DNA from: Sulfurimonas sp.
GTDB taxonomy: Bacteria > Campylobacterota > Campylobacteria > Campylobacterales > Sulfurimonadaceae
Assembly: GCA_022712845.1 (NCBI GenBank)
Contig: JAFLJV010000013.1
Span: forward strand, 1 to 7,377
Direction: 5' to 3'
DNA: 7,377 bases
Position numbers and translations under genes: made by a program. The notes beneath the pieces were generated by a model. That model ran no database searches. It was not told the DNA's origin and was given only the letters and a program-made list of their open reading frames with translations. Shown piece after piece: positions 1 through 5,712 of the stretch (positions are counted from its first letter, which is position 1; each line of letters begins with the position of its first letter).

Positions 1-8
1 ATTAACTA

Positions 9-1028
9 TTAAAACTTTGAGACTATATATTTTTTATAAATTATATATGTAATGATTAACCATGAAATAATAACAACAGGAATAGTAAAAGGGGTTAATG
101 CACCACTTAATCCTAAGGCAATGGAGTGATAAATCAACACAGTTAAAAAGATAAAAAGATAAACTTTTCCTTTTTGGTGTCTAACATGCATTATCCCAAT
201 ACTAGCTACTAAGAATAGACTTAAAATAGGAAAAAGGCTAAGTAAAATATCTGTCATTAACATTCTGTTTTTTTTCTTAGATGCTGTTTTAGAAAACCAA
301 TATTCAGTTGGTGTTTCATATTTAATCAAAGAGGTTTGCATAGTATCATTTATAAACATAACTTCAAAATCTATTTGTGTAAATTTTTCTTTAGAATAGC
401 TATATCCCTCTCCTGAAGTGAGTTTAAGTCTTAAAACACCAGCATTATTTATTATTTCGGCTTTTTTTGCACCAATTAGTACTTCTTCTTCTTGATTTTT
501 ATTAAATAAAATAACATCAGAATAAGTTTCATCAGAATTTTCAACTCCTATATATAGCAACCATTCCCCAAATCTATGTCCAAATTCAGAGGCAGATAAA
601 TTAAATTTTGCTTCACTCTTTTTGTAAGATATAAAATTTTTAGAGAGAACTTTAGCATGTGGAAATAATACAAAAAAATTAAACATAAGTATGATAGATA
701 AAAATAAGGCAGGTTTAAACATAGTTTTTAATATCTCTATTGGTTTAATTCCAAGTGCAAATAGTACAACGATTTCATTGTCATTTGATAATTTAAATAG
801 TGTTAAAGTTGCTGCTATAAAGAATGAAAGAGGTAAGGTATAAAAAAGAAGTTCTGGAATTATAAAGAAAAATAGTTTAGCCATCTCCCAAATTGAGAGT
901 TGTATAATTGCTGTATAGGTAGCTAATTTTATAAGAAAAACTATAGAAGCTATAGAAAAAAGTGGTAAAAATATTGATAAGAATATAACGGAGAGAGATT
1001 CTCTTACATACCTTTGTAATATATTCAT
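9..1028 (-). CDS. LptF/LptG family LPS export permease (YjgP/YjgQ)
   Basis: Predicted inner-membrane permease of the Lpt machine, which together with the ATPase LptB extracts lipopolysaccharide from the inner membrane and passes it to the periplasmic bridge. The 339-residue layout fits the family: three N-terminal membrane segments (about 12-34, 50-78, 104-124), a periplasmic beta-rich domain of about 125-250 (beta-jellyroll in known members), then three more segments (about 258-280, 288-308, 314-333). The cytoplasmic stretch SNDNEIVVLFALGIKP (81-96) matches the family's conserved coupling region after the second membrane segment. The start ATG shares one base with the stop of the prepilin peptidase gene (TAATG); its Shine-Dalgarno is weak (AGAAG about 10 bases upstream), so translation probably depends on coupling. 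It is the last operon gene in the window; in Campylobacter, as I recall, truA follows. I cannot decide between LptF and LptG from sequence alone. Confidence 0.9.
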   Translation of the reverse strand: MNILQRYVRESLSVIFLSIFLPLFSIASIVFLIKLATYTAIIQLSIWEMAKLFFFIIPELLFYTLPLSFFIAATLTLFKLSNDNEIVVLFALGIKPIEILKTMFKPALFLSIILMFNFFVLFPHAKVLSKNFISYKKSEAKFNLSASEFGHRFGEWLLYIGVENSDETYSDVILFNKNQEEEVLIGAKKAEIINNAGVLRLKLTSGEGYSYSKEKFTQIDFEVMFINDTMQTSLIKYETPTEYWFSKTASKKKNRMLMTDILLSLFPILSLFLVASIGIMHVRHQKGKVYLFIFLTVLIYHSIALGLSGALTPFTIPVVIISWLIITYIIYKKYIVSKF

Positions 1029-1846
1029 TAGTATAAGGCTTCTATATAAGTTAAAATTTGAGAATCAAATATATATACTATAAATGTAGCGATTGCTAAG
1101 AAAGGAACAAAAGGGATGGTAATTGGTTCTTTTGATCTTGAGGTTAAAATTAGCATAATAGGGAGTGCTAAAATAGCTGATAAAAATATAGCCCCTAGAG
1201 CGAGTTTTACCCCTAAAAGAGCACCCATAGTAGCAGCTACCATTATATCACCTTCTCCCATCGCTTCTATAAATGGGTAAGTATGATAATTTTTAGTCCA
1301 TGGTGTTATAGTTTTATTTGCATATCTGCGTGCTGAGGATGTTAAATAGTATGATAGTGAGAATCTAAGTAATGTAAATCCACCTGCAAAAAGTATAGCA
1401 TTTTGAAAGTTTGTAAAAATACTTTCAATATTCCAAGCACCAATAATTGCAAAAAATATTGCTAAAAGATTAAGAGAATCTGGAACCATTTTGTATTTTA
1501 AATCAATAACTGAGAGACAAAGAAGCATGAAAAAGCTAAGAGTTATAAAAATAATAGGATAAGAAAAACCAAATTTATAAATAAGAGTTAAAAATAATAA
1601 ACCTGAAAGCAGTTCAATTAAAGGATATTGTATTGAAATTTTAGAGTTACAAAAAGAGCATTTTCCTTTTAAAAATAACCATGATAATATTGGTATATTA
1701 TGCCAAGGTTTTAGTTTGTTTTTGCAGTTTGTACAATGAGAACCATTAAAAATTACACTTTCATCTTTTGGAATACGAAAAATTATTACATTTAAAAATG
1801 AGCCAACAGCAACACCAAATATAAATGCCATACTAAGTTCAATCAT
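1028..1846 (-). CDS. pilD: A24 family prepilin peptidase (type IV prepilin leader peptidase/N-methyltransferase)
   Basis: Polytopic inner-membrane aspartyl protease that removes the short leader of type IV pilins or type II secretion pseudopilins and, in two-domain members like this one, methylates the new N-terminus. The N-terminal domain has GSFLNVIIFRIP (15-26) and two zinc-type cysteine pairs (C38xxC41 and C63xxC66). The peptidase domain has the first catalytic Asp D115 (VIDLKYKMVPD) and the second, D200, in GEGD (197-200). About seven hydrophobic segments follow the cytoplasmic zinc region. The distance between the two Asp residues, 85, is longer than in well-known members because of an extra polar stretch at about 166-195. 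The start is fixed by a GGAGG Shine-Dalgarno inside the end of uppS and by a 4-base ATGA overlap with uppS. No pilin gene is in the window, so its substrates are elsewhere. Confidence 0.93.
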   Translation of the reverse strand: MIELSMAFIFGVAVGSFLNVIIFRIPKDESVIFNGSHCTNCKNKLKPWHNIPILSWLFLKGKCSFCNSKISIQYPLIELLSGLLFLTLIYKFGFSYPIIFITLSFFMLLCLSVIDLKYKMVPDSLNLLAIFFAIIGAWNIESIFTNFQNAILFAGGFTLLRFSLSYYLTSSARRYANKTITPWTKNYHTYPFIEAMGEGDIMVAATMGALLGVKLALGAIFLSAILALPIMLILTSRSKEPITIPFVPFLAIATFIVYIFDSQILTYIEALY

Positions 1847-2520
1847 TTGATTCCTCCAAATCGTCTTTCAATCTTTTTAAACTCTTTTAAAATCTTTTCT
1901 AAATTTCCCACTTTAAAATCTGGCCAAAGAGTATCAATGAAAAATAACTCTGCATAAGCAACTTGCCAAAGCAAAAAATTGGATAATCTGTGATCTCCAC
2001 CTGTTCTTATAAGTAAATCTACACTATGTTTACTGTCAAGTGCATTTGATAACATAACCTCTGTTATATCATCATTGCAATTACGTATCTTATTTACAGC
2101 TCTAAGTATCTCATCTTGTGCACCATAATTAAGAGCAAGAGCTTGAACTAAACCATCACAATGAGCAGTTTTTTCTTGTATAGTTTTTATAGTTTTTTGT
2201 AAAGATTTTGAAAATGCTCTTAAATCACCAATAGGTTCAAAACGAATGTTATTTTTAATATATGTATCTAATTCATTTTTTAGATATTTCTCTAAAAGTT
2301 TCATTAGAAATTCAACTTCTAGTCTAGGTCTTTTCCAGTTTTCGGTTGAAAATGCATAAAGTGTTAATCTTTCTATATCTTTTGCATTTGAGCAAAATGT
2401 TGTTATCTCTTTAACTACTTTTGCACCAGCTTCATGCCCCTTAACTCTTTTTTTTCCTTTAAGTTCAGCCCAACGACCATTTCCATCCATAATAATTGCT
2501 ATATGTCTTGCTCTATTCAT
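1843..2520 (-). CDS. uppS: Isoprenyl transferase / undecaprenyl diphosphate synthase
   Basis: Cytosolic cis-prenyltransferase that extends farnesyl diphosphate with isopentenyl diphosphate to the C55 undecaprenyl diphosphate carrier used for peptidoglycan, O-antigen and other envelope glycans. Family motifs run in order: HIAIIMDGNGRWA (6-18) with catalytic D12, GHEAG (28-32), YAFSTENWKRP (55-65), NYG (131-133), the diphosphate-binding IRTGGDHRLSNFLLWQ (171-186), AYAELFF (188-194) and WPDF (199-202). D176 stands where Glu is usual (RTGGE); otherwise the active site is complete. At 225 residues it is shorter than the roughly 250 of E. coli, mostly at the ends. The start leaves the first motif intact and overlaps the preceding stop as ATGA, with only a weak Shine-Dalgarno. 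The gene also carries the ribosome site for the prepilin peptidase in its last codons (Gly-Gly-Ile-Lys). Confidence 0.97.
   Translation of the reverse strand: MNRARHIAIIMDGNGRWAELKGKKRVKGHEAGAKVVKEITTFCSNAKDIERLTLYAFSTENWKRPRLEVEFLMKLLEKYLKNELDTYIKNNIRFEPIGDLRAFSKSLQKTIKTIQEKTAHCDGLVQALALNYGAQDEILRAVNKIRNCNDDITEVMLSNALDSKHSVDLLIRTGGDHRLSNFLLWQVAYAELFFIDTLWPDFKVGNLEKILKEFKKIERRFGGIK
1853..1857 (-). promoter_or_regulatory. Ribosome binding site of the prepilin peptidase gene, embedded in uppS
   Basis: GGAGG on the minus strand, six bases before the prepilin peptidase ATG (1844-1846). It is built from the Gly-Gly codons at the end of uppS. It is the strongest Shine-Dalgarno of the operon, so the peptidase can recruit ribosomes on its own as well as by coupling through the ATGA overlap. 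Confidence 0.75.
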
Positions 2521-3263
2521 ATACTTATATCCAATATAGAGTTAATATTTGTATTATAAAGAGGCTTAATTTCACCAACAACAGATATATCAACTTTATA
2601 AGATATATTTTTTATATCACGCTGTAAAAATTGTTTAGTTTTTTCAAATGCAACGTTTAAATTTATATATACATTTGAGTTATTAAAAAGTAATATACCA
2701 GATATTGGTCCTAAAAATTCAAGTGCTGCATAAAAATCTATTTGAGTCTTTTTTGATTTCTTATTGTACCTTTTTTTAAATTGTAAAATAGAAAAATAAT
2801 TATGATAATTTATAGGAATTGTCATAGTTTGATTTTGAAGAGATAATAACAGTGTTGAATTACTTGTAAATTCCTCTTTTGATGTTGAATTTACTAAATT
2901 TTGTAATAAATCTTGTTTTAGCATATTTTGTGGTTTTTTAGAGCTTAAAATGGTTTGTAAATCTTTTAATGAGAACTCAATAGAAGAGTTTTGTAAATTT
3001 TTAAGGAGTAAAGGTTGTCTTAAAAGCTGTGATAATTTTGGTATAGAATCTTTTAAATTCGTCATCTGCGCCCAGTACTTTGCACCTTCGCTTAGAGGTT
3101 TCTCACTTTGTGCGGTTATTGTTTTATTATCTAATAATATTGTATATTTTGAGTTACCTAAAGATTTTAAAATATCAATAGTTGCCAGTTTTATAGCTGC
3201 TTTTGCCTCATTTGGGTTAGTAGTAAGAAGTTTTACTAAAGAGCCTAACTGCGATATATTCAT
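2517..3263 (-). CDS. Hypothetical protein with FliK-like features
   Basis: I do not recognise this 248-residue protein by name. It has no signal peptide or membrane segment. Residues 39-66 (YTILLDNKTITAQSEKPL, then a Gly and hydrophobic strands) look like the small beta unit near the front of FliK-like proteins. The middle (about 70-150) is rich in Leu, Ser, Asn, Gln and Lys and looks loosely structured. Residues 174-222, built around ALEFLGPISGILLF (180-193), then VYINLNVAFE and a helix FLQRDIKNIS, resemble the flagellar hook-length-control C-terminal domain (Flg_hook), whose core reads L..LG.v...l...g..v.v.f..e followed by a helix. A FliK-related role is therefore an inference by pattern, not established. 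It sits between coaBC and uppS with ATGA overlaps on both sides, so it is surely expressed with them; AAAGAG at 3267-3272 is its Shine-Dalgarno. Campylobacter has an uncharacterised gene at the same place, as I recall. Confidence 0.75.
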   Translation of the reverse strand: MNISQLGSLVKLLTTNPNEAKAAIKLATIDILKSLGNSKYTILLDNKTITAQSEKPLSEGAKYWAQMTNLKDSIPKLSQLLRQPLLLKNLQNSSIEFSLKDLQTILSSKKPQNMLKQDLLQNLVNSTSKEEFTSNSTLLLSLQNQTMTIPINYHNYFSILQFKKRYNKKSKKTQIDFYAALEFLGPISGILLFNNSNVYINLNVAFEKTKQFLQRDIKNISYKVDISVVGEIKPLYNTNINSILDISI

Positions 3264-4528
3264 AAGCTCTTTGCATGCTCTAAAATATGAAAAGATACAC
3301 TTAGCTTATCTGACTTTGGAATTGATTCTATTTTATCAGGAAGAATAAATTCTATCTTATTTGTATCTGTGCCAAAACTTGAAGAGTCTTTTAACACATT
3401 TGAACAAACTGCATCTACATCTTTGTTGTCTATCATCTTTGAAGCATTTGTTATTGCATTTTTTTCATCCATTTCTACTTTAAATCCAATAGTTGTAATA
3501 TCTGTTTTATCAATTTGATTTAATATATCGATATTTTGTTTTAGTTTTAAATCCCATATATCACCAAGAGTCTCTTTTTTTAATTTTCCATCTTGTGCAT
3601 ATGCTGGTATATAATCACTAACTGCTGCTGCCATAAAAAGGTATGGTTTTTTTTGAATTAGATGAATTTGTTCATCTCTCATAAGAGTAGCTTTAGAGAG
3701 TTTCCCTTTTTTAGCAACTCTTATAGAATCGGTTAAATATTCAAGCATCTCACTTGAACTTTCTACATCAATCGTATATAAGTCTTCTGGTAAATCGGCG
3801 TCAAATTTTGTAGAGATTAGATTTACATCCGCACCCTTGCAATAAAGGGCAGTAGCTAAAGATGAGGCCATCTTTCCACTTGAGTAGTTAGATAAATAAC
3901 GCACATCATCTATTTTCTCAATTGTACCACCACCAGTAACTATAACTCTTCTATCTTCCCAAAACTCATCTTTTAAAAGTTTTTTTGCAGAGTGCCAAAA
4001 TATATTTAGTGGTTCAGCCATAGCACCATCACCCGTTGTTTTACAAGCTAACTCTTTTGTTTGTGTATCTATCACTTCATAGTTTGCAATTGCTAACATT
4101 TTAAGATTTGCTTTTGTTAAAGGATTTTCTAGCATATTTGTATTTGCAGATGGTGCAATAAGTTTTATGCCTGGATAAGCCAAAGCAGTTTGAAGTAGTA
4201 TATTATCAGCTATTGCATTTGCTAGTTTTGCTATAGTATTTACAGTAGCAGGAGCTATGAGAAATAGATCTGCCCATTCCCCAACTTTAATATGATTATG
4301 AGTATTTGCCCAAGATTCAGTTGTAGTATCAAGTACGTTATTACTAGATAGTGTTTCAAAAGTAAGTGGGGTAACAAATTTTTTAGCAGATTCACTCATT
4401 ATAACTTTTACCTCTGCTCCAGCTTTAACAAATAGTCTGATTAATTCTAGTGATTTATAAATGGCAATTGAACCAGTAACAGCTAAAAGTATTTTTTTAT
4501 TTTTTAGTAAATCTGATGGAATAAGCAT
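3260..4528 (-). CDS. coaBC: Bifunctional phosphopantothenoylcysteine decarboxylase / phosphopantothenate-cysteine ligase
   Basis: Catalyses two consecutive steps of coenzyme A synthesis: CTP-dependent joining of 4'-phosphopantothenate to cysteine (CoaB, C-terminal half), then FMN-dependent decarboxylation to 4'-phosphopantetheine (CoaC, N-terminal half). CoaC (about 10-185) shows LLAVTGSIAIYKS (14-26), the catalytic His region HIKVGEWAD (H79), APATVNTIAKLANAIADN (92-109) and the reducing-loop Cys C162 in ACKTTGDGAMAEP. CoaB (about 192-420) shows VIVTGGGTIEKIDDVRYLSN (195-214), SSGKM (216-220), AAAVSDYIPA (300-309), GKLKKE (314-319) and GFKVE (348-352). Two CoaC motifs differ from the textbook form: PSANTNML (126-133) where PxMNxxMW is usual, and K163 where Gly usually follows the Cys. 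CoaB also has an extra Lys-rich stretch (about 271-294). The start has AAGG six bases upstream. It opens the operon, and its stop overlaps the next start (ATGA). Confidence 0.96.
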   Translation of the reverse strand: MLIPSDLLKNKKILLAVTGSIAIYKSLELIRLFVKAGAEVKVIMSESAKKFVTPLTFETLSSNNVLDTTTESWANTHNHIKVGEWADLFLIAPATVNTIAKLANAIADNILLQTALAYPGIKLIAPSANTNMLENPLTKANLKMLAIANYEVIDTQTKELACKTTGDGAMAEPLNIFWHSAKKLLKDEFWEDRRVIVTGGGTIEKIDDVRYLSNYSSGKMASSLATALYCKGADVNLISTKFDADLPEDLYTIDVESSSEMLEYLTDSIRVAKKGKLSKATLMRDEQIHLIQKKPYLFMAAAVSDYIPAYAQDGKLKKETLGDIWDLKLKQNIDILNQIDKTDITTIGFKVEMDEKNAITNASKMIDNKDVDAVCSNVLKDSSSFGTDTNKIEFILPDKIESIPKSDKLSVSFHILEHAKSL

Positions 4529-4540
4529 TTTAAACCTTAT
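4529..4540 (-). promoter_or_regulatory. Ribosome binding site of coaBC
   Basis: Read on the minus strand this is ATAAGGTTTAAA directly before the ATG, giving an AAGG core six bases from the start codon. It supports the ATG at 4526-4528 as the coaBC start. Confidence 0.6.
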
Positions 4541-4552
4541 AATATTTGTAGT

Positions 4553-4582
4553 ATTTTATCATAAAAGGCTTAATAGAGTTAA
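4553..4582 (-). promoter_or_regulatory. Putative sigma70-type promoter of the coaBC-uppS-lptF/G operon
   Basis: On the minus strand, TTAACT (4577-4582, four of six matches to TTGACA) lies 18 bases before TAAAAT (4553-4558, five of six matches to TATAAT). The -10 is preceded by TGA (4559-4561), making an extended -10. Transcription would begin near 4545-4547, giving a leader of about 17-20 bases that includes the AAGG ribosome site. It lies wholly in the 73-base gap after the response regulator gene, which fits an independent start for the operon. It is a pattern match only; the AT-rich background makes chance matches common. Confidence 0.5.
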
Positions 4583-4601
4583 GTTATTTATGATCTTTGA
4601 C

Positions 4602-5552
4602 TTATACCAGTAGTCTACCATTTGACATAATTATTGAATTTTTATTTGTTTTTTTAATCTCTTTCATTCGACTTTGAAGCATGTCAAGAACTTCATTAAT
4701 ATCTTGAGTATCTAATATTTGAGTTATAGTAATTGAGCAAGAAAGATGGGAATTTGAACCAAATGGTGCTTTAGCAATATTATCTCTAATGGTACACGCA
4801 ATTTTATTAAGCTCATCCTCATTAATATGTTGAAAAAGTACCATAAATTCATCACCATTCCAGTGTGATAATATGTCTTTAGTACGGATAGATCTTTTTA
4901 TAATCATAGAAATTTTTTTTATTGTTATATCTAGTGTATTTATTCCATTGATTTTAATAAAATTATTAAAATTATCAATATCAATATATATTAAGGAAAA
5001 GATACCTTTTTTTTGCACATTAAGGTTTTGTAGTTTTGTTTTAATTATAGATGTCATATGCATTTTATTTGAAGTTTTTGTTAAAGAATCTGTAGAAAGA
5101 ATTTCTGCAAGTTTAGATATTTTTTCAGTAAGCATATTTTGCAGTGTAATGTTTTTTAACTCTTTTTTAACTCTTGCTAAAAGTTCTTGAGCAATAAAAG
5201 GTTTAATAATATAATCACATGCACCAAGCTCAAAAAGGTTATTTATTACATCAGGTTTATCCAATGCTGTATGAAATATAACTGGGATATCTTTAGTAGA
5301 TTTGCTTTTTTTAAGATGTTTTATGGTCTCTTGACCATCCATTACAGGCATCTTTACATCAAGAATTATAAGATCTGGTTTGTTTTTTTCAATAGCTATA
5401 AGTGCATCTTTACCATTTAAGGAACTTTCAATCTTGTATCCATTTTCTTCTAAAAGCATTTTTAGTGATTCAATAACTAAATTAGAATCATCAACTATAT
5501 GGATAGTATGTTTTTTAGTATCTGATGTGTCTATTTGTTTTGTTGATATCAT
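4602..5552 (-). CDS. Response regulator with receiver and degenerate GGDEF (NGDEF) domain
   Basis: Cytosolic two-component output protein of 316 residues. The receiver domain (about 15-130) is complete: acidic pair D21-D22, phospho-acceptor D65 in LIILDVKMP, T95 and K117 in YIIKPF. A helical linker (about 131-155) leads to a GGDEF domain (about 155-312) starting at TDSLTKTSNK. That domain is altered. The metal Asp D191 (DIDNF), D208 and DEF (234-236) are kept, but the guanine-binding Asn of PleD (N335) is I199 here and the signature reads NGDEF (232-236). An RxxD inhibitory site (R223-D226) lies at the correct five-residue distance. It may therefore be a weak or inactive diguanylate cyclase that binds c-di-GMP at the I-site; this is inference. 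A GGAG ribosome site five bases upstream supports the start. No partner histidine kinase is visible in the window. Confidence 0.92.
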   Translation of the reverse strand: MISTKQIDTSDTKKHTIHIVDDSNLVIESLKMLLEENGYKIESSLNGKDALIAIEKNKPDLIILDVKMPVMDGQETIKHLKKSKSTKDIPVIFHTALDKPDVINNLFELGACDYIIKPFIAQELLARVKKELKNITLQNMLTEKISKLAEILSTDSLTKTSNKMHMTSIIKTKLQNLNVQKKGIFSLIYIDIDNFNNFIKINGINTLDITIKKISMIIKRSIRTKDILSHWNGDEFMVLFQHINEDELNKIACTIRDNIAKAPFGSNSHLSCSITITQILDTQDINEVLDMLQSRMKEIKKTNKNSIIMSNGRLLV

Positions 5553-5557
5553 TGTAA

Positions 5558-5561
5558 CTCC
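5558..5561 (-). promoter_or_regulatory. Ribosome binding site of the response regulator gene
   Basis: GGAG on the minus strand (in ACTGGAGTTACA before the ATG) with a five-base spacer. It fixes the ATG at 5550-5552 as the start. It lies just downstream of the stop of the GGDEF remnant. Confidence 0.65.
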
Positions 5562-5564
5562 AGT

Positions 5565-5712
5565 TTATAGTAATAATCTATCATCAGGTAAAACTATAGA
5601 ATTAATATTGGTATTTTTAGCATTTTTTATTTTAGTTTGAATATTTTCAAGAATTTGATTAAAAGTTGTATGACCTGTGATTGCATTATTTATCCTATAA
5701 AGATACAATTTA
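5565..5712 (-). pseudogene. Remnant of a paralogous GGDEF/response regulator gene (C-terminal tail only)
   Basis: Between the EAL-HDOD gene and the response regulator, one minus-strand frame stays open up to a TAA at 5565-5567. Its last 31 residues begin NQILENIQTKIKNAKN and end in RLLL. Aligned without gaps to the last 31 residues of the neighbouring response regulator (NEVLDMLQSRMKEIKK... to RLLV), I count 13 identities plus many conservative pairs (L/I, D/E, S/T, R/K, I/V). The DNA agrees: 5565-5663 against 4602-4700 gives 68 of 99 identical bases by hand count, with both stop codons aligned. Upstream of that, similarity fades; the frame closes at a TAG at 5730-5732 inside the EAL-HDOD gene, and no in-frame ATG exists. 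This is the expected end of a GGDEF domain with the rest deleted, so I read it as the stump of a tandem duplicate. Its exact 5' edge is uncertain. Confidence 0.7.

Noticed and set aside
2950..3348. Plus-strand open frame of 132 codons
   Set aside because: It lies opposite the FliK-like gene and the end of coaBC, its product has no recognisable motif, and the minus-strand frames are fixed by conserved motifs and ATGA overlaps.
4569..4583. Inverted repeat CTTAA-TAGAG-TTAAG in the gap before coaBC, considered as a terminator or operator
   Set aside because: The stem is only five base pairs and AT-rich, with no clear U-run suited to termination; it overlaps the proposed -35 but is too short to claim as an operator.
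5593..5598. TATAGT on the minus strand as a -10 for the response regulator gene
   Set aside because: It matches five of six bases but lies inside the GGDEF remnant with no -35 and no extended -10; a chance match is likely in such AT-rich DNA.
4873..5640. Three plus-strand open frames (4873-5190, 5187-5420, 5380-5640)
   Set aside because: They lie antisense to the response regulator, whose receiver and GGDEF motifs are clear; the predicted peptides are low-complexity and hydrophobic, as expected from reading an AT-rich gene backwards.
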